Shown piece after piece: positions 25,688 to 34,478 of a stretch of DNA of 64,000 nt. Origin of the DNA: Rhodovarius crocodyli. Its GTDB lineage: Bacteria; Pseudomonadota; Alphaproteobacteria; Acetobacterales; Acetobacteraceae. Each line of letters opens with the position of its first letter. Position 1 is the stretch's first letter. A program made the translations under genes and the position numbers. The stretch is taken from the NCBI GenBank assembly GCA_945901085.1, contig CAMDJV010000004.1:1-64000 (forward strand), in the 5' to 3' direction. The notes beneath the pieces were generated by a model. It ran no database searches. It saw only the letters and a list, made by a program, of their open reading frames with translations, and had not been told where the DNA came from.

Positions 25688-28215
25688 CGCCGGGCCGCTT
25701 TAGGGGCCGCGCGAATAAACCTGTTCCGGCGCGGGGCCTTAGGCGTCTCTCGCCGCGGCCGAGGGGTGGGGTCCTCGCTCACCACGGCCAGCGATTCGGA
25801 AAACATCTCAGCGCCATCGGTCGCGTCATGCACCAGGGCAGCGGCTTCGGCCAGCAGCGCATCCTCGGCGCCACCGGCGACCCATTCGCGCCCCTCCTCT
25901 ATCAGCGCGGGCACCGCCAGGGGGGAGACGCGGTCGAGCCTGATATGGCGGATATTCTGCCGCACCCGGGCCAGCAGCGCGGCGATGCGGCCGATATCGG
26001 TGAGCCCTGCCGCGGCCTCGGCGCGGGTGGCGCGCAGCAGCACATGGTCCGGCTCATGCCGGCGCAGGACGTCGTAGATGAGGTCGGCATTGACCGTCAT
26101 GGCGCGGCCGGATTTTTCCTGGCCCGGGTGATGTTTTTCCAGCAGCCCCGCGATGGTGGCGATGTTGCGAAAGGTGCGGCGGAGCATGGAGCTTTCATTG
26201 ATCCATTCCTCCAACTCCTCGCCGAGGATATCCTCCTCGAAGAGCGGCTGCACATCCACTGGCTCGAAGGCGCTCCACACCGCCAGCACGTAATCGGTGC
26301 CGACATAGCCGAGCGGGCCATAGCCCAGCTTTTCCATTCGCTTGGTGATCAGCATGCCCAGGGTTTGATGCGCCAGCCGCCCCTCGAAGCAATAGGCGAC
26401 GAGGAAGAATTTTTCCCCGCGCGGGAAGACCTCGACGAGGAGTTCATCGGGGGCGGGCAGCACGCTGCGCAGCGCCTGCATCGCGAGCCATTCACGCACC
26501 TCTTCGGGCAAGGCGGGCCAGCGGCTTTGGTCATGCAGGATGGCCCGCACCTCGGCGGCGAGATAGGTGGTGAGCGGCATGCGGCTGCCGGCATAGGTGG
26601 GCACGCGGGCCTCGCCATCGCCACCGCGGCCGACCAGGGCGGCATTGGCCTCCATCGCCTCGAAGCGCAGCACCTGGCCGGCGAAGAGGAAATTATCGCC
26701 GGCCCGCAGGGTGGAGATGAACCATTCCTCCACCTCGCCCAGATAGGGGCCGCCGCGCATGCGCAGCTTGACCAGCGGCGTCTCGATGATGGTGCCGAGA
26801 TTCATCCGCAATTGCCGCGCCACCACCGGGCCGCGGATATGCACCAGGCCCTCGGCATCGCGGAAGAGTTTGGCGAAGCGTTCATAGGAGCGGAGCGCAT
26901 AGCCGCCATCCTCGACAAAGCGCAGCGTGTCATCGAAATCGCGCCGGGTCAGGGCGGCATAGGGGGCGGCCTGACGGATTTCGGCGAAGAGCGCATCGGG
27001 GTGGAAAGGGCCGTGGCAGGCCATGGCCAGGATGTGCTGGGCCAGGACATCAAGGCCACCCGGGCGCGGTGCTTCACCATCCTGCTTGCCGGCGGCCACG
27101 GCCTCGATGCTGGCCATGCATTCGATCACCTCGAAACGATTGGCTGGCACCAGCATGGCGCGGGAGGGCTCATCCATGCGGTGATTGGCCCGGCCCACCC
27201 TTTGCAGCAGGCGGGAGACGCCCTTGGGCGCGCCCACCTGCACCACCTGGTCCACCGCGCCCCAGTCGATACCCAGATCGAGGCTGGCAGTGGCGACCAC
27301 GCCGCGCAGTTTGCCGGCGGCCATCGCGGCCTCCACCTTGCGGCGCTGCTCCACCGTGAGGCTGCCATGATGGAGGGCGATGGGCAGGCTGTCCTCATTG
27401 AGTTTCCACAGCGCGGCGAAGACCAGTTCGGCCTGGGCGCGGGTATTGACGAAGACGATGGTCACGCCGCTCGCGGCGATGGCGCGGTAGATTTCCGGTG
27501 CCGAGGCTAGGCCCATATGGCCGCCCCAGGGCAGGCGGCCTTCGGGGAGTTGAATCGTGATGTCGGGCGCAGCACCGCCGGCCACGGTGATGAGGCGCAC
27601 ATCCTCAGGCTTGGCATGGCGGGAGACATGCGCCCGCAGCGCCTCAGGATGGGCGACCGTGGCGGAAAGCCCGACATGGCGCGCCTGGGGGGCGAGGCTG
27701 GTCAGGCGCGAGAGGGCCAGGAAAAGCTGGTCGCCGCGCTTGGTGCCGGCCAAAGCGTGGATTTCATCCAGCACGACGCAGCGCAGCGTGGCGAACATCA
27801 CATCCGCATCGGCCAGGCTGAGCAGCAGGGTGAGGGATTCGGGGGTGGTGAGCAGGATATTGGGCGGCTTCTCGCGCTGCCGGGCGCGGCGATTGGCCGG
27901 GGTGTCGCCGGTGCGGGTTTCGATGCTGATGGGCAGGCCCATCTCCTCGACCGGCGCCATCAGGTTGCGGGCGATATCCACAGCCAGCGCCTTGAGCGGC
28001 GAGATGTAGATTGTGTGCAGGCCCTCGAAGGGGTTTTCCGCCAATTCGACCAGGGAGGGCAGGAAACCCGCCAAGGTCTTGCCACCGCCGGTGGGGGCAA
28101 TGAGCAGGGTACAGACGCCCTCGCGCGCGGCGGCGAGCATGGCCAATTGGTGCAAGCGGGGTTGCCATCCGCGCGCGGCGAACCAATTCTGAAAGCGTTC
28201 TGGCAATGTTCTCAC
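25684..28215 (-). CDS. Ligase-associated DNA damage response DEXH-box helicase (Lhr family)
   Basis: A large superfamily-2 helicase of about 843 residues. Motifs are Walker A TGGGKTLAGFLPSL (shortly after the N-terminus), LLTTPESL, DEIHAL (DEXH), LSATVAHPEAL and LLQRVGRANHR (motif VI). The C-terminal region includes the Lhr winged-helix and core domains. GTG 28215 gives VRTLPERFQNWFAARGW, matching the usual N-terminus of this family. Upstream ATGs at 28245 and 28251 would overlap the divergent exonuclease start. It works with PdeM, the exonuclease and the ligase in this cassette. Confidence 0.88.
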   Translation of the reverse strand: MRTLPERFQNWFAARGWQPRLHQLAMLAAAREGVCTLLIAPTGGGKTLAGFLPSLVELAENPFEGLHTIYISPLKALAVDIARNLMAPVEEMGLPISIETRTGDTPANRRARQREKPPNILLTTPESLTLLLSLADADVMFATLRCVVLDEIHALAGTKRGDQLFLALSRLTSLAPQARHVGLSATVAHPEALRAHVSRHAKPEDVRLITVAGGAAPDITIQLPEGRLPWGGHMGLASAPEIYRAIAASGVTIVFVNTRAQAELVFAALWKLNEDSLPIALHHGSLTVEQRRKVEAAMAAGKLRGVVATASLDLGIDWGAVDQVVQVGAPKGVSRLLQRVGRANHRMDEPSRAMLVPANRFEVIECMASIEAVAAGKQDGEAPRPGGLDVLAQHILAMACHGPFHPDALFAEIRQAAPYAALTRRDFDDTLRFVEDGGYALRSYERFAKLFRDAEGLVHIRGPVVARQLRMNLGTIIETPLVKLRMRGGPYLGEVEEWFISTLRAGDNFLFAGQVLRFEAMEANAALVGRGGDGEARVPTYAGSRMPLTTYLAAEVRAILHDQSRWPALPEEVREWLAMQALRSVLPAPDELLVEVFPRGEKFFLVAYCFEGRLAHQTLGMLITKRMEKLGYGPLGYVGTDYVLAVWSAFEPVDVQPLFEEDILGEELEEWINESSMLRRTFRNIATIAGLLEKHHPGQEKSGRAMTVNADLIYDVLRRHEPDHVLLRATRAEAAAGLTDIGRIAALLARVRQNIRHIRLDRVSPLAVPALIEEGREWVAGGAEDALLAEAAALVHDATDGAEMFSESLAVVSEDPTPRPRRETPKAPRRNRFIRAAPKAARR

Positions 28216-28233
28216 AACGGGGGTCCATACACC

Positions 28234-29247
28234 GTGCCGCCTCATCCGCAAACCTGGCTGCGCGTGACCCCGGCTGGGCTATGGTGCGAGCCGGGCGATT
28301 TTTACATCGACCCATCGCGCCCGGTGGAGCGCGCCATCATCACCCATGGCCATAGCGACCATGCCCGCCCCGGCCATAGCGCGGTGCTGGCCACGGCCGA
28401 GACGCTGGCGGTGATGCGGGTGCGGATGGGCGAAGGGCGGGCTGGCATCACCCAGCAGGCGCTGGGCTTTGGCGAGAGGCTTGACCTGAATGGTGTCATT
28501 GTCACGCTACGCCCGGCGGGGCATGTGCTGGGCAGCGCGCAGGTGGTGATGGAGTGGCAGGGCGCACGCGCGGTGGTCAGCGGCGATTATAAACGGCGCT
28601 ATGACCCCACCTGCCCGGGCTTTGAGCCGGTGCCTTGCGATGTCTTCGTCACCGAGGCCACCTTCGCCCTGCCGGTCTTTACCCATCCGCCGGCTTCTGG
28701 CGAGGTGCAGAAGCTGCTCGACAGCGTGGCGTTGTTTCCGGGGCGCACGCATGTCATCGGCGCCTATTCGCTGGGCAAGGCGCAGCGGATGATCGCCATG
28801 CTGCGCGCGGCGGGCTGGGAGGCGCCGATCTATCTGCATGGCGCGCTGGCGCCGCTTTGCGCGCTGTATGAGGAATTTGGCGTCTCGCTCGGGCCGCTCT
28901 TGCCGGCGACGGTGGCGAATAAATCGGCGTTGGTGGGTGCCATCGTGCTCGGGCCGCCCAGCGCGGTGGCGGATAAATGGGCGAGACGCCTCGCCGAGCC
29001 GGTGCTCTGCATGGCCTCGGGCTGGATGCGGCTGCGCCAGCGCGCCAAGCAGGGTGGGGTGGAATTGCCCATGGTGATCTCCGACCATGCCGATTGGCCG
29101 GAGCTGCTGGCCACCGCAGAGGATGTTCAGGCGCCGGAGATCTGGATCACCCATGGGCGGGAGGATGCGCTGATCCATGCGCTTGCAGGCCAAGGCATTC
29201 TGGGCCGGGCCTTGCATCTTGTCGGCCGCGAGGAGGAGGGGGAATGA
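28234..29247 (+). CDS. Ligase-associated DNA damage response exonuclease (MBL/beta-CASP fold)
   Basis: A 337-residue metallo-beta-lactamase-fold nuclease of the SNM1-like group. It carries ITHGHSDHARPGH (metal site), RPAGHVLGSAQVVME, VVSGDYKRRYDPTC and a late ISDHADWPELL, the same order as beta-CASP nucleases. GTG 28234 follows an ACGGGGGTCC stretch; the frame extends far upstream but there it lies antisense to the helicase. Its stop overlaps the ATG of the ligase gene. It starts divergently from, and only 18 bp away from, the helicase start. Confidence 0.87.
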   Translation: MPPHPQTWLRVTPAGLWCEPGDFYIDPSRPVERAIITHGHSDHARPGHSAVLATAETLAVMRVRMGEGRAGITQQALGFGERLDLNGVIVTLRPAGHVLGSAQVVMEWQGARAVVSGDYKRRYDPTCPGFEPVPCDVFVTEATFALPVFTHPPASGEVQKLLDSVALFPGRTHVIGAYSLGKAQRMIAMLRAAGWEAPIYLHGALAPLCALYEEFGVSLGPLLPATVANKSALVGAIVLGPPSAVADKWARRLAEPVLCMASGWMRLRQRAKQGGVELPMVISDHADWPELLATAEDVQAPEIWITHGREDALIHALAGQGILGRALHLVGREEEGE

Positions 29248-30839
29248 GCATTCCCGCCTTCGCCACCCTGTTGGAGCGGCTGCTCTTCTCTCCTGGGCGT
29301 AACGCCAAGCTGGCGCTGTTGCGGCAATGGTTCGAGACGCAGCCTGACCCGGATCGCGGCCTGGGCCTGGCCGCGATTGCCGGAGAATTGTCTTTTCGCA
29401 CCGCCAAGCCCGGCCTGTTTCGTGAATTGATCGCGACCCGCACCGACCCGGCACTCTTCGCCATGAGTTATGATTACGTGGGCGATCTGGCCGAGACCAT
29501 CGCGCTGCTCTGGCCCGATGATGCGCGGGCCAATGCGCCCCCGCCTGGCCTGGCCGAGGTGGTGGAGACGCTGGAGATGGCGGCGGGGGCTGAGGTGCCG
29601 GCCATCATCGCCCGCTGGCTGGATGGGCTGGATGCCGGGGCGCGGCTGGCGCTGATCAAGCTGGTCACCGGCGGATTGCGGGTTGGTGCCTCCGCCCGGC
29701 TGGCCAAGACGGCGCTGGCGGAATGGTCGGGCCAGCCGGTCAACGAGATTGAGGAGCTGTGGCATGGGGTGCCGCCGCCATACATCGCGCTGTTTGACTG
29801 GCTGGAGGGGCGGGGGACGCGGCCTGATCCGGCGGGCGTGCCGATTTTTCGCCCGCTCATGCTCGCCCATCCGCTGGAGGAGGCGGATCTGATCTCGCTC
29901 GCCCCGGGGGATTGGGCGGCGGAGTGGAAATGGGATGGCATTCGCGTGCAGCTCACCGCCGTGCCCGGGGGGCGGCGGCTCTGGTCGCGCGGGGCTGAGG
30001 ATATTTCCGCGAGCTTCCCCGAGATTATCCAGGCGATGGATTTTCACGCGGTGGCGGATGGCGAATTGCTGGTGGTGCGCGATGGGGTTGTAGCGCCGTT
30101 TTCGGATTTACAGCAGCGGCTCAACCGCAAATCGCCGAGTGCGAAAATGCTGGCCGATTACCCGGTGGCGGTGCGGCTTTATGACCTGCTCTTCGAGGGC
30201 GGCGAGGATCTCCGCCCCCTGCCCTTCGACGCCCGCAGGGCGCGGCTGGAGGCATGGCATGCGCGCGCCCAGCCGGCGCGGATGGATCTCTCGGCGCTGA
30301 TCGATTTCGAGGATTTCGCAGGATTGGAGGCGCTGCGGGCCGGCGCGCGGGCAGCCAGCATGGAGGGGCTGATGCTCAAACGGCGCGACAGCGCCTATGA
30401 ACCGGGGCGCATGCGCGGCAAATGGTGGAAATGGAAGCGCGGCACCCAGAATGTCGACGCCGTGCTGATGTATGCCCAGCGCGGCCATGGCAAGCGTTCG
30501 AGCTTTTATTCCGACTATACGTTTGGCCTGTGGCGCGAGGCTGAGGGCGGCGAGATGGAGTTGGTGCCGGTGGGCAAGGCCTATTCCGGCTTTACCGATC
30601 AGGACCTGCTCTTCCTCGACAAATGGGTGCGCGAGCACACCACCAACCGCTTCGGGCCGGTGCGTGAGGTGGAGCCTGGCCTGGTGCTGGAGGTGGAGTT
30701 CGATGCGGCGCAGCGCTCGCCCCGGCACAAATCGGGTGTGGCCATGCGCTTTCCGCGCATTGCCCGGATCCGGCGCGACAAGCCCGCGGTGGAGGCGGAT
30801 AGGCTGGAGACATTGCTTGCGATGATCCCTGGCGGTTGA
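29244..30839 (+). CDS. ATP-dependent DNA ligase (cisplatin damage response type)
   Basis: An ATP-dependent DNA ligase of 531 residues. The ATG at 29244 overlaps the exonuclease stop. The N-terminal DNA-binding domain is followed by the adenylylation motif AEWKWDGIRVQL (lysine nucleophile), then VADGELLVV (motif III), the motif IV region EGLMLKRRDSAYEPGRMRGKW, and KWKRGTQNVDAVLMYAQRGHGKR. It completes the four-gene alphaproteobacterial repair cassette with helicase, PdeM and exonuclease. It joins nicks, probably during crosslink or double-strand break repair. Confidence 0.9.
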   Translation: MSIPAFATLLERLLFSPGRNAKLALLRQWFETQPDPDRGLGLAAIAGELSFRTAKPGLFRELIATRTDPALFAMSYDYVGDLAETIALLWPDDARANAPPPGLAEVVETLEMAAGAEVPAIIARWLDGLDAGARLALIKLVTGGLRVGASARLAKTALAEWSGQPVNEIEELWHGVPPPYIALFDWLEGRGTRPDPAGVPIFRPLMLAHPLEEADLISLAPGDWAAEWKWDGIRVQLTAVPGGRRLWSRGAEDISASFPEIIQAMDFHAVADGELLVVRDGVVAPFSDLQQRLNRKSPSAKMLADYPVAVRLYDLLFEGGEDLRPLPFDARRARLEAWHARAQPARMDLSALIDFEDFAGLEALRAGARAASMEGLMLKRRDSAYEPGRMRGKWWKWKRGTQNVDAVLMYAQRGHGKRSSFYSDYTFGLWREAEGGEMELVPVGKAYSGFTDQDLLFLDKWVREHTTNRFGPVREVEPGLVLEVEFDAAQRSPRHKSGVAMRFPRIARIRRDKPAVEADRLETLLAMIPGG

Positions 30840-30865
30840 ATACCCGACTCACGGAGGAAACAAGC

Positions 30866-31645
30866 ATGGCCATCACCCCCAATCACACGCTGGACAAGCT
30901 GCGCGCGGGAAAAACCGCGATCGGTTTTGGCATTCATCACCTGCGCGGCCCGGTGGCGGGCGCCCTGGCCGCAGCCTCTGGCTTTGACTGGATTTTCATT
31001 GATATGGAACATGGCGCGATGAGCGTGGACCAGGCCAGCGCCATGTGTGTGGCGGCCCAGGGCCAAGGTGTGACCCCCATTGTGCGCTGCTGCCGCGACG
31101 CGCTGTTTGAGGGCACGCGCTGCCTGGATAATGGCGCCATGGGCGTGGTGGTGCCCCATATCGACACCGCCGAGGATGCGGCCGAGATGGTGCGCGCCTT
31201 TCGCTTTCCGCCGCAGGGCATGCGCAGCTGGGGTGGGCCGCCCATCCAATATGGCTATCGGGCGCCCGACACCGCCACGGCCCAGGCTGAGACCAATGCG
31301 CATATCCTGCTCTGCGGCATGATTGAGACGCCCGAGGCGGTGGCCAATGTCGAGGCCATCGCCGCGACGCCGGGGCTGGACAGCCTGATGATCGGCACTT
31401 CGGACCTGACCGCCACCATGGGCATTGCCGGGCAGATCGGCCACCCGGATGTACAGGCGGCCTATGCCCGGGTGGCGGCTGCCTGCGCGGCGCATGGCAA
31501 GGTTTTGGGCATGGGCGGGGTTTATGACGAGGTCTGGGCGCCGAAATACGCGGCTTTGGGGGCGCGGTTCATCCTGGGCGGGTCGGACCATTCTTTCCTG
31601 ATGGCCGGGGCCTCGGCACGGGCGCGGTTTTTGGCCGGGCTGTGA
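30866..31645 (+). CDS. HpcH/HpaI aldolase/citrate lyase family protein
   Basis: A class II pyruvate aldolase-type enzyme of 259 residues, behind a good CGGAGGAAAC site. Key blocks are FIDMEHGAMSVDQ (metal and catalytic region), VRCCRDALFEGTRCLDNGAMGVVVPH, MIETPEAVANVE (metal-binding Glu) and LMIGTSDLTATMG (Asp ligand). The family cleaves 2-keto-3-deoxy acids to pyruvate and an aldehyde, for example in aromatic or sugar-acid breakdown. It is a single gene, not coupled to neighbours. The substrate is unassigned. Confidence 0.86.
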   Translation: MAITPNHTLDKLRAGKTAIGFGIHHLRGPVAGALAAASGFDWIFIDMEHGAMSVDQASAMCVAAQGQGVTPIVRCCRDALFEGTRCLDNGAMGVVVPHIDTAEDAAEMVRAFRFPPQGMRSWGGPPIQYGYRAPDTATAQAETNAHILLCGMIETPEAVANVEAIAATPGLDSLMIGTSDLTATMGIAGQIGHPDVQAAYARVAAACAAHGKVLGMGGVYDEVWAPKYAALGARFILGGSDHSFLMAGASARARFLAGL

Positions 31646-31661
31646 GGGTGGTTTGGCAGGA

Positions 31662-31700
31662 TTGCGAATGATTCGCAAGTTAGTTGCGAATGTCTCGCAA
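31662..31700 (+). promoter_or_regulatory. Two Fur-like operator palindromes
   Basis: TTGCGAAT-G-ATTCGCAA (31662-31678, perfect 8-bp arms) is followed by TTGCGA-ATGTC-TCGCAA (31684-31700, perfect 6-bp arms). The centres are 22 bp apart, two helical turns. Both resemble the GCGAATGATTCGC-type Fur box. They lie 37 bp and more upstream of the start of an iron-binding protein gene, the expected place for iron-responsive repression. Confidence 0.65.
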
Positions 31701-31736
31701 CTGCACTATGGGGGGAGCATCACCTCGGATTCTCCC

Positions 31737-32750
31737 ATGCAGCGCCGCCATCTTCTTGCCCTTCCTGCCCTTCTCGCCGCTCCGGCCATCGCGCAGGAGC
31801 GCGTGGTCAATATCTACTCCGCCCGCCATTACGACACTGACCGTGAGCTATGGGACGCCTTCACCCGGCAAAGCGGCATTCGGGTGCGGGTGATTGAGGC
31901 GAATGTGGACCAGTTGCTCGAGCGCATCCGGGCAGAGGGGGCGAATTCACCGGCCGATATTCTGATCACCGTTGATATCGGCCGGCTGGCGCGGGCCAAG
32001 GATGGCGGTGTTTTCCAGCCCACCCGCAATGCGACGCTGGAGGCCCGGATTCCCGCCCATTTGCGCGACCCGCAGGGGCATTGGTTCGGTTTTACCAGCC
32101 GCGCTAGGGTGGTGATGTATGACAAGGCCCGCGGCCTGCCGGCGCAGCTGACCCGTTATGAGGATCTGGCACGGGCGGAGTTTGCCAATGGCCTGCTCGT
32201 GCGCAGCTCAGGCTATATCTACAATATCGGCTGGACGGCGAGCATGCTGGCGGCCGATGGGCTTGCGGCGACTGAGGCCTGGGCCCGTGGCATTGCCCAG
32301 AACCTGGCCCGCCCGCCCTCGGGCGGCGATCGTGACCAGATTCGGGCCATGATCGCCGGCCAGGGGCGCTTGGCCATCGCCAATACCTATTATCTGGGGC
32401 TGCTGCATATCTCCCCACGCGCCGAGGAGCGTGAACTGGCCGAGCGGGTGGGGGTGCTTTTCCCCAATCAGGGCGACCGCGGCACGCATATGAATGTTTC
32501 TGGTGCGGGGATTATTCGCAATGCGCCCAATCGGGCGGCGGCCGAGGCCTTCTTGGAATATATGGCCAGCCCCGCCGCCCAGGCGCTCTTCGCGGGCAGC
32601 AATATGGAATATCCGGTGGTGGCCGATGCGCAGATTCATCCCTTCCTGCGCGGCTTGGGCAGCTTTCGCCAAGACCCGATCAGCGCCAGCGACCTGGCCG
32701 CCAATATGCCCGAGGCGCTGCGCCTGATGCAGCGGGCGGGCTGGCGCTGA
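31737..32750 (+). CDS. Fe(3+) ABC transporter periplasmic substrate-binding protein
   Basis: A ferric-iron-binding protein of 337 residues, similar to FutA/FbpA. It starts at ATG 31737, with signal peptide MQRRHLLALPALLAAPAIAQE. The mature start VVNIYSARHYDTDRELWDAF is typical, and NTYYLGLL contains the tyrosine pair used for iron binding. VGVLFPNQGDRGTHMNVSGAGI is another family block. The membrane and ATPase subunits of the transporter are not adjacent. The two Fur-like palindromes upstream support an iron-uptake role, which would feed haem and Fe-S demand of the photosynthesis genes. Confidence 0.88.
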   Translation: MQRRHLLALPALLAAPAIAQERVVNIYSARHYDTDRELWDAFTRQSGIRVRVIEANVDQLLERIRAEGANSPADILITVDIGRLARAKDGGVFQPTRNATLEARIPAHLRDPQGHWFGFTSRARVVMYDKARGLPAQLTRYEDLARAEFANGLLVRSSGYIYNIGWTASMLAADGLAATEAWARGIAQNLARPPSGGDRDQIRAMIAGQGRLAIANTYYLGLLHISPRAEERELAERVGVLFPNQGDRGTHMNVSGAGIIRNAPNRAAAEAFLEYMASPAAQALFAGSNMEYPVVADAQIHPFLRGLGSFRQDPISASDLAANMPEALRLMQRAGWR

Positions 32751-32815
32751 AGCACGGCGCGGATTGAACAAGTCGGGGCTTCGTGGTTAAGCCGCAGCGC
32801 AACACGGAGCGCTCC

Positions 32816-33352
32816 ATGAATCTCGACGCCATCCCCATCGGCAAGAACCCACCCGACGATCTGAACGTCATCATCGAGGTGGGTATCGGCGGCGAACCCA
32901 TCAAATACGAGATGAACAAGGAAGCGGGGACGCTCTTCGTTGACCGCTTTCTGCACACGCCGATGCGCTATCCCGGCAATTACGGCTTCGTGCCGCATAC
33001 GCTGAGCGATGATGGCGACCCCATCGACGTGCTGGTGGCCAATACCCGCCCCATCGCGCCCGGTGCGGTCATCAATGTTCGCCCAGTGGGCGTGCTGTTG
33101 ATGGAAGATGATGGCGGGCATGATGAGAAGATTATCGCCGTGCCCAGCCCCAAGCTCACCAAGCGCTATGTCGATGTGCATGAGGTGACGGATCTGCCGC
33201 AGATCACCCTCGACCAGATTCGGCATTTCTTTGAGCACTACAAGGACCTGGAGCCCGGCAAATGGGTGAAGGTGATCGGCTGGGGCAATGCTGCCCGGGC
33301 GCGCGAATTGATTCTCGAGGCGATAGAGCGGGCGAAGGCGAGCAAGGGCTGA
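32816..33352 (+). CDS. ppa: Inorganic pyrophosphatase
   Basis: A family I soluble inorganic pyrophosphatase of 178 residues that hydrolyses PPi to phosphate and pulls biosynthetic reactions forward. ATG 32816 ([16 protein letters not shown]) gives the normal length. Motifs are [23 protein letters not shown] (Asp triad) and a further acidic segment in [12 protein letters not shown]. It converges on the photosynthesis superoperon, with a terminator-like hairpin between. It marks the left edge of the photosynthesis cluster. Confidence 0.95.
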   Translation: MNLDAIPIGKNPPDDLNVIIEVGIGGEPIKYEMNKEAGTLFVDRFLHTPMRYPGNYGFVPHTLSDDGDPIDVLVANTRPIAPGAVINVRPVGVLLMEDDGGHDEKIIAVPSPKLTKRYVDVHEVTDLPQITLDQIRHFFEHYKDLEPGKWVKVIGWGNAARARELILEAIERAKASKG

Positions 33353-33360
33353 GGCCCATT

Positions 33361-33389
33361 CGCCCCGGCCGCCATCACATGCCGGGGCG
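33361..33389. terminator. Hairpin between ppa and crtB (convergent)
   Basis: A perfect 9-bp stem, CGCCCCGGC (33361-33369) with GCCGGGGCG (33381-33389) and an 11-nt loop, lies in the 39-bp gap between the convergent ppa and crtB stops. It could terminate both transcripts, although no T-tract is visible on either side. Confidence 0.55.
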
Positions 33390-33391
33390 CT

Positions 33392-34423
33392 TCAGGCCGC
33401 CCGTCCCTCTACCCTGTTGATCACGCCGATCAGCCATTCAATCCGCTCGCCCAGGCTATCGCCACCGATGGGATTGGGCACGGCGCGCACCAGATAGGCG
33501 GTGGCATCAAGTGGCGGCTCGGCGAGCCTGGCCGAGCGGGCCAGTCGGGGCAGCATGGCATTGGCCAGCAGCACCAGCTTGCGGCCCTTGGGCACGATGG
33601 CGCGCTTCGTCACCGGATCAAAACCCTCCGCGCGGACCATGCGGCCGATCTCGGCGTAAATCCGCCCGGCAGCGCGGATCGAAGAGCGGCAATCGGATGG
33701 CAGGGCGGCAATCCCTGCCTCGGAACGGGCATAGAGCATATCGGCATTGGCCAGCATGCGATGGGTGATCTCGCGCAGCGCCGGGGTATAGCTGGGGTTG
33801 CGCTGCCAGGCCTCAGGGTCAATTCCGGCCTCACGCATCCAGTCCAAGGGCAAATAGATGCGGCCATTTCGGGCATCCTCACCAATATCGCGGGCGATAT
33901 TGGTGAGTTGCATGGCAACGCCGAGGTCACAGGCGCGGGCGAGGCGCGGGCCGTCGCGCACGCCCATCAACAGCGCCATCATCGCCCCCACCGTGCCGGC
34001 CACCCGGGCGCAATAGGCGTGCAGGGCATCGAGCGTGTCATAACGCCGCTCCTCCGCATCCCATTCAAAACCCTCGATCAGCGCGCCGGGCAATTCCTTG
34101 GGCATCTCATATTCAGCGACGACAGCGGCGAAGGCGCGGTCCGCCGGGTGGTTGATCGGCTTGTTGATATAGATGGCATCGAGCCGCTCGCGCAGGCGGC
34201 GGACACTGGCCTTGGGGTCGGCCTCAGTGTCCACGGCGTCATCCGCCACGCGGCAAAAGGCGTAGAGCGCGGTGGCCGGCGCGCGCACCCGCCGGGGGAG
34301 GATGCGCGCCGCGGTGGCAAAGCTCTTGGAGCCCACGACCAGGGCGGCGCGGCAGGCGGCCAGATCCTCGGGGCGCATCGGGTCGGCCTCAAATGGCGCC
34401 AATTGCGGCAGGGTGGACGTCAT
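33392..34423 (-). CDS. crtB: Phytoene synthase
   Basis: Condenses two geranylgeranyl diphosphates into phytoene, the first committed step of carotenoid synthesis. It is 343 residues, starting at ATG 34423. The first aspartate-rich region is FCRVADDAVDTEAD. The second, NIARDIGEDARNGRIYLPLD, is the standard squalene/phytoene synthase signature. SKSFATAARILP and MALLMGV also match. Squalene synthases of hopanoid pathways (HpnC/HpnD) are the main alternative; the position inside the photosynthesis cluster favours crtB. Its usual partner crtI is not here. Confidence 0.85.
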   Translation of the reverse strand: MTSTLPQLAPFEADPMRPEDLAACRAALVVGSKSFATAARILPRRVRAPATALYAFCRVADDAVDTEADPKASVRRLRERLDAIYINKPINHPADRAFAAVVAEYEMPKELPGALIEGFEWDAEERRYDTLDALHAYCARVAGTVGAMMALLMGVRDGPRLARACDLGVAMQLTNIARDIGEDARNGRIYLPLDWMREAGIDPEAWQRNPSYTPALREITHRMLANADMLYARSEAGIAALPSDCRSSIRAAGRIYAEIGRMVRAEGFDPVTKRAIVPKGRKLVLLANAMLPRLARSARLAEPPLDATAYLVRAVPNPIGGDSLGERIEWLIGVINRVEGRAA

Positions 34424-34478
34424 TGCTTCCCCGGATAGATTGTTTCGGGAGCAGATTGGAGCGGGCCGGCGGGGGCCG

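Noticed and set aside
25828-27510. 560-codon plus-strand open frame opposite the Lhr-type helicase.
   Set aside because: Antisense shadow. The helicase on the minus strand has every expected motif.
33392-34423. Reading the phytoene synthase as hopanoid-type HpnC/HpnD.
   Set aside because: It is not excluded from the sequence alone, but it is a single copy with no hpn neighbours and sits at the end of the photosynthesis operon, so crtB is preferred.
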